Source: Sporothrix humicola
Taxonomy: Eukaryota > Ascomycota > Sordariomycetes > Ophiostomatales > Ophiostomataceae
DNA length: 64,000 bases
Direction of reading: 5' to 3'
Assembly (NCBI GenBank): GCA_021396245.1
Contig: WNYE01000105.1
Span: forward strand, 57,946 to 121,945
Below the pieces are notes generated by a model, which made no database searches, had not been told where the DNA came from, and was given only the letters and a program-made list of their open reading frames with translations. The position numbers and the translations under genes are program-made. Positions within the stretch are counted from its first letter, which is position 1; the number at the start of each line of letters is the position of its first letter. This document shows, in pieces, positions 12,977-23,824 of this stretch.

Positions 12977-14099
12977 CTTGTTGTCATGCGCCGAATGTCA
13001 ATGGCAGACTTTGTCAAAAGACGAGACGATGTGCATCGTGAGTTGATGCAGATTGCTATCGAAGCGGCTCTTATATCTTATGCCGCCTTGTCAAGGGTGG
13101 CATTGCACAATTGCGAGCCATGGCCTGCTTTGGGGTGCGATATGCGATATGCGGTGGGGGACGACGCTCGTTTCCTCGTATTTCTTTGGGTGAAACGGGA
13201 GCATTTGGCAAAACATGGAGAGCAAAGAAAAATGCCCCAGAATAGCTTACAGTTACGACGGCATACTTATCAACACGAAACTCGAGAAATAGGAAGGAGG
13301 TTAAGAAACATGCTCGTGTTAACAGAAAAAGCGAGCGAAGGATCATTTCGTAATCAACCTGAGGACGTTGGAAAGAACGATCGAGGTCCTTTCCTTCTTG
13401 ACTGTGTGGACTTTTAGGTGAGGCAACAGGCTAAAAACAGCCACCGTTTGGCGGTTGGCGGCGCTCTCGGAGCCTTCCCCAGGGCGCTAGAACGATTGCG
13501 GATAGTGAGGACCCTTGTGCCTGGGGCACTGAAGCGGGTTTGTATGTGGGTGACTGAGGGGCGAGCTTTTCGTTGCATTCGCAGCCAGTTTCCAGTTTTG
13601 GTTCGAGACACCAATCCAATCCCGCCAATCTGGCCGCATCTCTTTTTTTGTGAGCCTCCTCTAGATTCGATATTTTGCCGGCAACGTCTGAGAGCAGACG
13701 ACACGCTCTCTTTTCCCGTTCATTCTTTTTTTTTTTTTTTTTTTGTTTCTGAGGGGAAAGGCTACCTACGACATTGATTCAACGAACGGAATCACGGGCA
13801 GCGCCATCAATCGCAACTCGGGACGAAAAAGAAAAGACTGCAAGACTTGAAGTCTCACTCGGCCACCAACTTTAAACAGCCACAAAGCCTGCACTCTACA
13901 AGCCACTCTGCGCTACCAGTCCAGCTCGACTATCGGAAGTGCCGATCGCAAAGCAGAGGCGACGCACTGCGCTGCACTGCAGGTGCTTTGCAGCTAACGC
14001 AGAAGCCGACGCTGTGAGAGTCCTCCGATCCGGATTCGATTTCAAAAGGATTCCTGTCCTTCCTCCTTTTCATCCGTCCCATCTCCCCCGGACCGCATC
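12977..14099. promoter_or_regulatory. Divergent promoter region between the ABC transporter and the QC-like gene
   Basis: The genes on either side point away from this 1.1-kb stretch, so it must hold both promoters. It contains a run of 19 T (13726-13744) and CT-rich sequence just before the + strand start codon. I recognised no specific operator. Confidence 0.5.
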
Positions 14100-15293
14100 A
14101 TGTTGCGACAGCGGTCACAGCCGTCATTTTCTCCATTTCCTTTGTCCCTCTTCTCCCTCCCCGTCCTCCTTCTCGTCCTCGTGGCGTCCTCCATGACGAG
14201 CCGGTTCGGCGCCCGCGCCTACTCACCGCTATCAGACGAGACTCTTCGGCGGATCCCTACGGCCCGGGACGACTTTGACATTCACAATGGCAAGCTGTTG
14301 GCGCCAATCCTGATCCCGCGTGTACCGGGCACGCCCGGGTCGGTCAAAGTGCAGCAGCATTTTGTCAAGTTCTTCAAGGAGCAACTGCCCTTGTGGGAGA
14401 TTGAGTGGCACAACTCGACATCAACCACGCCGGCCACAGGCAACAAGCAGATCCCCTTTGCCAACCTCATTTTCCGGAGGGACCCTCCATGGGCGTCACC
14501 GGGCGACGTCGCCCGGCTGACACTGGCGGCGCACTACGACACACTGTTCCAGCCCAAGGGGTTTATCGGGGCAATAGACAGCGCCGCACCGTGTGCGATG
14601 CTGATGCACGTGGCCCGGAGCATCGACCAGGCCCTGACGGCCAAATGGGACGCCATGAAGGCGGCCGGCGATGCAGGTAGCGGGCTCGAGGAGGAGCGCG
14701 GCGTCCAGATCATGCTGCTGGACGGCGAGGAGGCGTGGGTCAAATGGGGTCCCAATGACTCTCTATACGGATCCAAGGCTTTGGCCGAATCCTGGGAGGC
14801 CACCCGGTACGAGGCACTCTCAACCTTCAACAACCCGCTGAGCTCCATCAGCCTCTTCGTGCTGCTCGACCTGCTCGGCGCGCCCAACCCGACGATCCCG
14901 TCCTACTTCCAGACCACCCACTGGGCCTACCAGCGCATGGCCTCGATCGAAGAGCGCATGCGCAAGCTTCATGTGCTGGCCTCGCAGGGTGAGGGCGCCA
15001 AGTTCATGTACGACGGCGGCAAGAAGCCAACACAGTTCACCACGGGCTTCATCGAAGACGACCACATGCCGTTCATGGCCCGCGGCGTGGACATTCTGCA
15101 CATTATCCCGCACCCCTTCCCGCCGGTGTGGCACACCATGGCCGACACCGGCGGCAATCTCGACATCCCGGTTGTCGACGACTGGGCACGGATCGTGACT
15201 GCCTTTACGGCCGAGTGGATGGAGCTGGATGGCCTGATGCCCCAGCTGCCGGCACAGCGGGCAGAACGCGAGACCGCCAAAACAGAGTTATGA
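14100..15293 (+). CDS. Glutaminyl-peptide cyclotransferase-like protein (M28 zinc family)
   Basis: This 397-residue, single-exon protein of the glutaminyl cyclase branch of peptidase family M28 is predicted to convert N-terminal Gln or Glu of secreted proteins to pyroglutamate. Residues about 12-31 are hydrophobic and act as a signal peptide or signal anchor, placing the enzyme in the secretory path. Expected metal ligands are present: Asp160 (in AIDSAAPCAM), Glu211 (in LLDGEEAW) and His345 (in VWHTMADT). AHYDT (144-148), NDSLYGSK and LLDLLGAPNP are further family hallmarks. The ATG at 14100 is chosen because it precedes the hydrophobic segment; a second Met at residue 32 would lose it. A true aminopeptidase is less likely, because the pattern follows glutaminyl cyclases. 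Confidence 0.9.
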   Translation: MLRQRSQPSFSPFPLSLFSLPVLLLVLVASSMTSRFGARAYSPLSDETLRRIPTARDDFDIHNGKLLAPILIPRVPGTPGSVKVQQHFVKFFKEQLPLWEIEWHNSTSTTPATGNKQIPFANLIFRRDPPWASPGDVARLTLAAHYDTLFQPKGFIGAIDSAAPCAMLMHVARSIDQALTAKWDAMKAAGDAGSGLEEERGVQIMLLDGEEAWVKWGPNDSLYGSKALAESWEATRYEALSTFNNPLSSISLFVLLDLLGAPNPTIPSYFQTTHWAYQRMASIEERMRKLHVLASQGEGAKFMYDGGKKPTQFTTGFIEDDHMPFMARGVDILHIIPHPFPPVWHTMADTGGNLDIPVVDDWARIVTAFTAEWMELDGLMPQLPAQRAERETAKTEL

Positions 15294-16084
15294 CAATGAC
15301 AGATCGGTGTATGATATCTGTCCACGGCGTTTTCTTTAACTTTTAGTGGGAATCTTGGGTATCAAAAATAATTGGACTTTTGAGCCGTCTTTATTTGCTT
15401 CTTTTTGGAGCACTCAACTTGGATTTTGTATATATCGAGCAGAGCGTAGCCTGCGAACAGATGATTTTCAACACCACAGCAACGTGTCTTGTGAAAAGAA
15501 ATAAAATTTTCAATTCAATCTGACTGTCATAAAGAAGTAGTACTTGAGTTTCTATTTACAGAGTTTTATCAATTGTTGTCCTCATGGATGTGGTTCTTGA
15601 TGTGAGGTAGATAATTTCACGTGACCACACACGTGTAGTTTCAGGGGCACGGGCCAGGCGGAGCTCCACAAGAGAGACACGTAACTGCTAAAGCTGTCGC
15701 ACGCCAATGCCAATGGCGCCGCGCAGCACCAAGCTCCAAAACGCCCTACAGCATTCTCCAAACGGCACGGTGTTCTTTCCAACACAATTGTCTCTGTACG
15801 AGGGGTGTTCTTTTGCTTCGTTTCTGCATCCAACTCTCGACATCGACGACATTTCCGTTCCTTTCAACGTCTGACCTTTATTCTCGACGCCCTTTTTTCT
15901 TCTCGCTTCCTTTCTCCGACTGTCGATCGATCCAGCAGCTTGACCCCGTCTAGCTGTGCCCTTTCTTCGATTCTCAATTCTCAACCTCGAGCTCGATCGA
16001 TTCGAACATTGTACGAATCTTGAAATTCATCCGATCTCGACCTTTACTCCTAAACTCCTCTCCTTCTTCCCATCCACACACATC
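15294..16084. other. Intergenic: 3' region of the QC-like gene and promoter of SWP1
   Basis: AT-rich 3' sequence to about 15560, then the SWP1 promoter and leader. A CACGTGAC motif and an ACACGTGT lie at 15618-15635, and the 200 bases before the ATG are CT-rich. Confidence 0.6.
15618..15625. promoter_or_regulatory. CACGTGAC E-box upstream of SWP1
   Basis: The octamer CACGTGAC lies 460 bp upstream of the SWP1 start, with a second ACACGTGT a few bases on. CACGTG is bound by basic helix-loop-helix factors in fungi. That it acts on SWP1 is inferred only from position. Confidence 0.35.
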
Positions 16085-17024
16085 ATGCGGTTTTCCGTGT
16101 CATCATTGCTGCTTGTCGCCGCGGGCGTCGCGCAGGCAGCGTCGGCCTGGAGCTTCGACGACGGCAGCATCACAATAACATCCAAGGGCCAGGGCGGCAA
16201 GGTTACAGAGAAGTAGGTCCTTGTCCACCATTCCATTTGAATTTGGAAATTATTCCAGTTACTAACCGTGGCTACTCAGGCTCAATGCAAAGTCGTCTCT
16301 CGCAAAGCCCCTCGTGCTCGGCAGCACCGACGTCGCCAAGATCACCCTGACCACCAAGGACAACGGCAAGGAGAAGCGCCCGCACCAGGCGTTCCTGCTG
16401 CTCCAGGACCCGGCCACGGGCCTCGAGGCTCCCTTCCCGCTGTCCGTCAAGGAGAGCGGCAAGGGCTCCGTCCAGATCAGCCACAAGGACATTCCCGTGC
16501 AGCTGCTGGCGTCGGGCCGCCGCGTCCGCGCCAGCCTTGTGATCGGCTCGTTTGGCTCGGCCCAGGCCTACGTTACGCCTGACTCGGCCGCCGAGGGCCT
16601 GTTCGAGCTCCAGCTCCAGCACGACCCCAACATGCCGGCTCCCTCGTCGTCCGCCCCTGAGCGCTTCACCAAGAAGCCCGAGATCAACCATATCTTCCGC
16701 GCCGACCCGCGCTCGCCGCCCAAGATTATCAGCCTGGTGTTTGTGCTCGCCGTCGCCGCCACGGTCCCTGTCCTCTTTGGCGCGTGGCTGCTGCTGGGCG
16801 CCAACCTGGGCCACCTGAGCAAGGCGCTGGCTGCCGCCCCCGTCTCGCACGCCGCCTTTTTCGGCTCCATCCTCGCCATGGAGGGCGTCTTCTTCCTCTA
16901 CTACACGTCGTGGAACCTGTTCCAGATGCTGCCGGTGGCGGGTGTTGTCGGTGCGGTGGCCGTGCTGAGCGGCACCAAGGCGCTGGGCGAGGTGCAGGCA
17001 CGCCGCCTGGCCGGTGAGCGGTAA
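16085..17024 (+). CDS. SWP1: Oligosaccharyltransferase subunit Swp1 / ribophorin II
   Basis: Subunit of the ER oligosaccharyltransferase, which moves the preassembled glycan from dolichol to Asn of nascent proteins. The model gives 290 residues from exons 16085..16212 and 16280..17024. The donor is GTAGGT, the branch site ACTAAC and the acceptor CTCAG; the junction restores a Lys codon (EKLNAKSS). Residues 1 to about 20 form a signal peptide. A lumenal beta-rich region follows, including PHQAFLLLQDPATGLE. Then come three hydrophobic segments near the C-terminus, in the ribophorin II C-terminal layout. Its length matches fungal Swp1 and is much shorter than animal ribophorin II. The Ost5 subunit of the same complex is encoded 25 kb away in this window. 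Confidence 0.9.
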
Positions 17025-17564
17025 AGAGTTTCGTGGGTGAAGATCAACGGGGAATAGGGGTGGTGGTGGCAGTGTGGTGTTTGCAAGCCGGTGAGCTTGA
17101 GCATTTATTTGTTGGGGTGAATAGGCACATAAGCCTGCAGAAAAGGAGATAACCGTCTAGACGCGACGGGTATGTACATTAAAATGGCTGACGATAGACG
17201 CAGCGGAGGAAACAGCAAAAAAATCTTGCGTGACTGTCACGAGTTAGGTCATGATCTTTCGGCCTTCGTTTTTATTTGGACTTTGCGATAGTTTTTTACA
17301 GTATTTCAAAATTTACTTCTTTTCAAGACCTTTCATCATTCAATGCTGTTCTTTGGGTTTTACTCTTTTTTTTTCGGGGGAAAAAAATGCTATCATTATG
17401 AATTGAAAAAAAAAAAAGTCTAAAAATAAACGTATAATAAATTCATGAGAATAAAATAATAAAAAAGTCAAAAAAAAAATAACTCGCTATCTATACAAGT
17501 GATATAAAACAAAAGAAATATACAAATGAAAAGCAAATAGACAGGACTTAATTACAACACCCAA
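17025..17564. other. Convergent 3' regions, AT-rich
   Basis: SWP1 (+) and the Asn/Pro-rich gene (-) end toward each other here. About 17380-17540 is A-rich with several short poly-A runs. Nothing else seen. Confidence 0.6.
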
Positions 17565-18155
17565 CTAATTCTTCTCCGCTTTAGGTTGCTGATTGCGGCC
17601 GTTGGATGCATACGGCGGCGGCGGAGCATGGACGTCCGACTCCTCGTCAAAGAAACCGCGCGGCTGTGGTGAAGAGCCGTTACGGTTGACCGACTGGGGG
17701 ATGTTCATGTCGTAGCTGTTGCCATTGCCGTTGCCACCGTTATTGCTGGGACCATTGTTCGGCGACATGTCCCGCGAGTACATGGGCGGGCCTTGCGGAG
17801 GAGGAGGGCCCTGGGGCGGGGCGTACTGCATGTTGGGGTTGTTGTTGTACATCATCTGCGGCTGCTGCTGCATTGGAGGAACAGTGTTGACGGCCACGAG
17901 GGGCGGGCTGACGACGTAGCCGCGGCGCATGTCACGCATATCACGGCGCATATCGCGGTATTCGCGGCGGGCCATGCGGCGGTCGTAGCGGTCGTAGCAC
18001 GGTCTGCCCAGGTATGCGGGGCCGCCGTAGCCATAGGGGGCGGCGGCGGTATAAACGACATTGTTGCCGTAGCCGTTGTTGTAGTTGGGGTTGTTGAGAT
18101 TGGGGTTCATCTCGTTATCGATCGCGTTGTGCACGATGCGGCGAAGGATGCCCAT
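17565..18155 (-). CDS. Small Asn/Pro/Met-rich protein of unknown function
   Basis: A 196-residue, single-exon protein that I do not recognise. I start at the Met of MGILRRIVHNAIDNEMN; the frame is open for 23 more codons upstream, but that part looks like leader sequence. The N-terminus is a short amphipathic stretch. It is followed by an Asn/Tyr-rich region, an Arg/Asp/Met block with repeated RDMR and RREYR units, a Pro/Gln/Met-rich region with PPQGPPPPQGPP, an Asn/Gly-rich part, and a tail containing PPPPY. The last is a PPxY motif, a known ligand of WW domains such as those in Rsp5/Nedd4 ubiquitin ligases. No transmembrane segment is evident. The coding call rests on open frame length, GC-rich codon use and the clean start; function is unknown. 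Confidence 0.7.
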   Translation of the reverse strand: MGILRRIVHNAIDNEMNPNLNNPNYNNGYGNNVVYTAAAPYGYGGPAYLGRPCYDRYDRRMARREYRDMRRDMRDMRRGYVVSPPLVAVNTVPPMQQQPQMMYNNNPNMQYAPPQGPPPPQGPPMYSRDMSPNNGPSNNGGNGNGNSYDMNIPQSVNRNGSSPQPRGFFDEESDVHAPPPPYASNGRNQQPKAEKN

Positions 18156-20170
18156 TTTGAGTAGAGGGGTGGGTTTGTGAGGAGGAGTAGAGGATAGGAA
18201 GAGGATATTAGAGAGTGAGGACAAGAGATGTCACAAAGAGTGTGATGGTGATGATGATGTGTGAAGATGGTTGAGTGATGATGGCTGAATTATCAAGATG
18301 AAGATGAGGATGAGGTACGAAAGAACAACTGCTTTCAAGGTGAAGGGAATGCCAAAATATATATCTCATCTACTCTGTCAAAACAGGAGCACCTCCGTCT
18401 ACAAAAAGACTGCATCCATCCTTTCTAACGGACATAAAATTGAGATTACATTGCATCCACGGCGAGGCCGCCCAGCCAAAGCGAATGCGATCGACGTAAT
18501 ACGCGCTCACATTGGAGTAGACTGATAGGGCCGTTGTCAAAAGGAATGCGGACGATGGAACACGGCAAGATAGGCAGAAGAATAAAAAAGCTTTGAATGA
18601 GTGGACTGGCTGGTAAGATGCTTGTTTCTCTGGGGTTGGTTGAGGGCTGTGCTGTTGCTTCTTCCCACATGGCTGGGGTTACGTTTTGCCGTTTTGGGAT
18701 TGATTGCGCGAGTTTGAAAGTCAGGCTTTTACAGGGCTGTCTGCACCCACTGGCAGTGCTGGACGCTAGTAGGAGAATAAGCACTGAACTTTCATAGAAA
18801 ACCGGTAGTCAAAGTGGGTCTTGGATGCTAAAACGGCCGCCTATTGGCTCCCTTCTCGCATTCGCACCCGTTTGAGTACGCGGGAATGGCGAAGAGTGCT
18901 GTCAGAAAGTCCTGAGAGCAACTGAAAGGCCGCTAACGAAACAGGTGCTCAGCCACTGGACCATGAATTTCCCTTCACCTTGTCAACTTCTACCTCTCGT
19001 GCAATGTGACCTGTTTGGTCCTGGCGGCAGTTTTCTATATGATAGGAGATGCATGTAACTGAATTTATGGTGCTTGAACTCTGCCTGACAAGATTCGGTG
19101 TGCTGTTTCGAAGTCGTGAGCTTCGCAGTGCACTGTGAGGACGTCGTATTAATATTAGAGCACAGCATAATACCTACTAGAGGGTGCTGTAGAAAGACTC
19201 AATGGCCTGTTTTGCTCCTTCCTTTTCCTAGGGCATTTTGTGGTTGCTCACCTTCGCGTAATGTGACTTCATTGAGAAGGCGTGCGTCCATATAACCCCT
19301 GAGATAAAACCTCGACAATAAATGCCCATCCTATATCTAGGATCGGATGAAGATCGAGCGGTAGACTTGATACTAAAATCTTATGGAACTGCTCACAGCC
19401 GCCTTGTTCTTTCAGGACGACAGGGCTGATCATTTCACAGGTTGATTTAGCTATCAGTTGAACAGCGTCATGATGATTACATAATACGACAATACGGCCG
19501 GCTAGCGTTTGGGTTATGGCCGTATTGTTCCTGCCTTCTGATTGGCCAGCCATCAAAACAAACCTCAAAGGCAAGATGCTCACGACTTACACCGAACCCA
19601 ACTGCCCGTTCTGGCGATGCATCATATCGACTGTAAGAATGAACTGGCATAAGAATCTTTGAGCATCATTGATAAATTATAAACTTGAGCCTCACAGTCT
19701 GGGTGGCAATTGAAGGCAGCCTCGTTCGCGGTTGTTTTGTTCTTGCCATTTTGGGCATGCGCTGTGGCTGCCCCACGCCCCACAATAAACACACTGACCA
19801 GCACCAGAAGCTCTCCTGCTTCCCTTGTTTTGTCTCTGTATCCTTCTGCACACAGCACGACACGTCTTTTTTACTTTTTGCAAATATCGCGACGACAACC
19901 ACGACACACCACTTTTCTTGTGGTAGAGCATTGCTTCATTGCGGACGCGTCTCAGTATTGCATTTTGCATCTGAGCAAACATTGTTTTTTCTTCGTCCCA
20001 TTCCCCTTTTTATTACTTTACGACTTGCACGCCACGACTGCTTTGTTTACTTTTTTATTTCTTCAAAAAGTCGCGTCAACCAGCGTGTTTTCTAACCCAT
20101 ACGACTCAACAATTGACTAACAGCAATTTCTACAGCATTCACGACACATACACGATTCACACACTCCACG
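18156..20170. other. 2-kb intergenic region between divergent genes
   Basis: Holds the promoters of the Asn/Pro-rich gene (-) and the spindle-pole gene (+). An inverted CCAAT box (ATTGG) lies near 18843. A 104-codon open frame on the - strand (19269-19583) has unremarkable composition but no recognisable domain, so I do not call it. Confidence 0.5.
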
Positions 20171-23100
20171 ATGGATTACCGGAGCGCCACGGCCACTCGC
20201 GCCGGCCGGGCTCCCGTTGCGCAGGATAAGCACCACAGACAGCAACGTCAATCCTCAACCTCAAATAACGCGCCCGGTCTGCTCAACTACGACTCGGACC
20301 GCTCCACGACCCTCGACAGCCTCAAAGACCTTATGGCGTTCAGCCAGCGCACCACCCGGGCGCGTCACGAAGACATTCTGTTCGCCGCCAAGCACGCGCG
20401 CGCCCAAATGCCCGCCAACTTCCGCGAACCGCCATCGTCGACCGGTTCTCATGGGACCATTACCAACAGCACAATCAGCTTTAATGGACACAACGACCTC
20501 ACATCCGACTCGACCCCTTCCTCGTCGTTCTCGGCCGGCCCCGACGCGGAATCGACGCGTGCCTCGGTGCACTACCAGCGCGGCAGCCATCGCGTTCGGA
20601 AATCCACAGGCCGGTTTGGTCATGGTGGCGACGAGAAGCGGACAGCCACCGACATCCTTAGCGGCGTTGTCAACACGTCGGCGCTGTTCCGCACCTTTAA
20701 GGAGTGGCGGCCCGAGGACGTGACGGACACGGGCATCTTCGAAGACACAGAGGCTCGTGCAGAGGCCGAGGCAGAGGCAGAAAGAGACGCAGATGCAGAG
20801 TCAACAACAAACTTTGGTGTTATCGACAACCTGGCACACTTTGACAAGGAAAACTGCGGACCCGTCCCTGCTCCTCACGCCCAAACTCAGAAGAAGAACG
20901 GTCACCTGGCCGACGCGTCGCCGCGGCGGAACCGCCCTGTTCTCCAAGCTACCGTCCAGAACGAGTCGCAGACATCTATTGTCATGACTGCAGCTGCGGC
21001 GGCAGCGGCCCAGAAGCCTAAGCCCTCTCCCCTGCGGAATGGCACCATCTCGCGTGCTGCTGCACCTGCCCCCCAGCAAACTCTCAAAAAGTCTGTCACA
21101 ACCGGGTCCATGAAGGAGACGAGCACGCGGAGAAAACACCAGTCTGCAGTTGTCTTTGAGCACTCGCCGCTCTTGGACGACGAGCTGTCAGCACCCGAGA
21201 CGTCTGCCGGTTCGCGCGAGGATATCGACCTGGGCATCCGGACAGTCGCCACTACGACGACCCACCAGGCACCACAGAGAACCAGCTCGGCACCGCCAGC
21301 CACGGTGGCTCATGCTCAAGCTGTGACAATGGCCCGGACAGACAGCAACGACGGGGTTACTAACCAGTCATTCATTGTTCCGTCCAAGTCCTTCCCTCTC
21401 CTGCACAACCTTGTCACGGGCACCCTGCGATTCACCCCCGGCAACTACTTTTATAGCAAGTCGGTTGACGCCCAGCAAAAGTACCAGCTGCCGGCTGGCC
21501 CGCTGCCCGAGGATGAGAAGGAGATCTTTGTGGACATTGAGACCATCCGCGAGGAGGTCAAGCGTCTGCAGGAGCACGACGAGATGCTCCAGAACGAGAT
21601 CATCCAGGGCGAGATCAAGTACAAGTCGCTGCTTGACCGCTTCTACAGCCTGGCCCACAAGTCCAACGACATGGACTTTGCCGCCGACCTCGACCACCCC
21701 CTCAGAGAAAGCCATGAAGAGAACCAATGTAAGTCAAACGCTCCGTGCTCCTTGAATATGCTTGGTCTGTATGCTAACAAGACCAGTACTTCAAAACAAG
21801 ATTGCCGAGCTCGAGACGGACCTGGATATCATCCACACCCAGTACGAGGAGCAGGCACAGATTTCGACCGACCTGGCCGCCGAGCGCGATGCTGCCGAGA
21901 ACCGCGCCAATGCGGCCAACGAAAAGGCTAAGAAGCTGTCGGCCGACAACGATGCTCTCCGGGAACGTATGGCAGCGTCTGCACAGCGGCCCAACCAGGA
22001 AGCCCAGCGGCGTATCCAACAGCTGGAGCAGATGGTAGCCGAGCGCGAGCGGGTCATCAAGGCGCTCAAGGATGAGCGCGATGCCGCCACTAGCAGCCAC
22101 CGCGAAGAGCAGCGTCTCCACAAGGAGCGCGTGGCGCGCATGGACGCCGAGAAGCGCATGCTCAGCGGCGACCACGCCAAGTGCAACGATGAGAAGTATG
22201 CGCTCACAACGGCCAAAGACGCGCTGGCCCAGAAGAACACCTCTCTCAAAGAGAAGCTGCACGCCACACGGCAGCAGCTGAGAGACACAAAGGAGCGCGA
22301 GACCACAGTGCACACGATTGTCGACAAGCAGCGCACGCAGATCACCAGACTGCAGGTTCTGCTACGCGAAAAGGAAAAGAGCGTGCACCAGTTGGACGAG
22401 AACTTCCGCAAGCTGCGCGAGTCGTGGTCAGCCAAGGACGAAACGCTGATGCGCTTGACGGAGATGCTGGCCCACACGCAGGAGGTGCAGGTTGAGGATA
22501 TTCACGAGGACGTTCACGACGATCTCCATGAGGATGTCCGCGATGAACACCAGTTTGACGTGAACGACAACGACTTCCAGTCCGAGGCCGGCGATGACCA
22601 CAGCGACGGCGCGTCCGACTCGGGCCAGTCGGCGGTCGACCACTCCATGGACGAGAACATGACGTCGGCGTTTATCATTCCTGATCTCGAGTTCCAGACG
22701 GAAAACGTGGAGGTCAATGACGAGGCTGGCCAGGAGCACGAGGACCACGAAGAGGTGTACGACGCCGAGCTGGAGCGCGAGCTGGCCGAGGTCGCGGCTG
22801 CCAAGGCCAACTCCAAGGCGAACATGATGAAAACGACCAGCAGTAAGACGAACCAAAAGTCTGTCTCCTTCCAAACGACTTCGACCCACCACACGACCAA
22901 GTCGACCACGTCCACCGCTATCTGCAAGCACAACCGCGTCAACTGCGTCGTTTGCTGCCAGAACCAAAAGGGAACGGTTGGCGAGAACGAGAAGGTGACT
23001 GTTGCCGTGCCGCGGCCGGTGGACCCAAAGACTTCTTCTGGCAAGTCCCGGTCCCGGTCTGACATCATGCCTCCCCCGTCAATGGACCCCGGCAGCGCGC

Positions 23101-23375
23101 TCGCGTACGTCATGAAGTTGCTCGATGACGAGCGCCGCCACCTGTGGATGCAGATCCTGGCGATGCGCAAGAACGGCGAGACCGAGGAGGCGCTCAACGA
23201 CAAGCAGCGGCCGCGGCGGGTGCTGCGCGAGGCCGAAGAGCTGTGGAACGCCTACGTCCTCAAGGTCGAGCAGCTCAACCGGTTAGATGATGTGCTCGCT
23301 GGACAGCGGGAAGCCGGACAGGACATGACGCGCGAGGAGATTGATGTGACGATTACGCGTATTTTGGAGGTGTAA
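20171..23375 (+). CDS. Spindle-pole-body coiled-coil protein, Ppc89/Cep57 type
   Basis: A 1,048-residue protein from exons 20171..21728 and 21787..23375; the 58-bp intron has donor GTAAGT, branch TGCTAAC and acceptor CCAG. Its predicted role is a structural scaffold of the spindle pole body. The N-terminal half is disordered, with Ser/Thr/Ala-rich and acidic patches. Residues about 450-750 form long heptad-rich coiled coil (for example IREEVKRLQEHDEML). A second acidic segment with EDVHDDLHEDVRDEH repeats follows. Near residue 900 there is a cysteine cluster, CKHNRVNCVVCC. The last hundred residues resemble the Cep57 microtubule-binding domain, including YVMKLLDDERRHLWMQI. I link the cysteine motif plus this C-terminal domain to fungal Ppc89-like proteins from memory; the coiled coil is directly visible. 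Other spindle-pole coiled-coil proteins remain possible. Confidence 0.8.
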
Positions 23376-23824
23376 CGAGAGGGATGTGGGTATTAAGATT
23401 GTTTTGGGGTTCTTTTTTTGCTTTTAAATTGGTTTGTTTTTGATTGGGTTTCCTTGGTTGCATGTTTTTTGTTTTTGCTCTTATTGGTTTTTGATTTTTG
23501 ATTGTTCTGCTTTCCGCTTTTCTTTTCTCTGGCTCATTATCCCGCATCATTTTTGGGTGTTCGCATGGCAAAAACGAGCTCACGACAGCCTGGTGTATTC
23601 AAAACGGCGTTGTCCTTTTATTCGTCTTTGAGTCTTCTTTTTTGAAAGCATATTTTGTTTCTCTGATTCTCTGCAATTCAGTTCCGGATTCTTTCTTTGA
23701 CCTCGTCTCGTCCTACCGCATATTTATCTGGTCCATCGTTATCATCTGACCGCATTAATACTGACACCTTCGTCTTCTTGGATATCATTTTGAAATCTTG
23801 GATCGTCACCACCGTGACCTCTGT
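23376..23824. other. Convergent 3' regions
   Basis: T-rich 3' sequence of the spindle-pole gene and of the MFS gene on the other strand. Nothing else seen. Confidence 0.6.

Noticed and set aside
19269..19583. 104-codon - strand frame with ordinary composition
   Set aside because: No domain, no splice partners and no codon bias like neighbouring genes; could be chance. Worth a transcript check only.
22428..23203. Val/Leu-rich - strand frames
   Set aside because: Shadows of the coiled-coil gene on the + strand.
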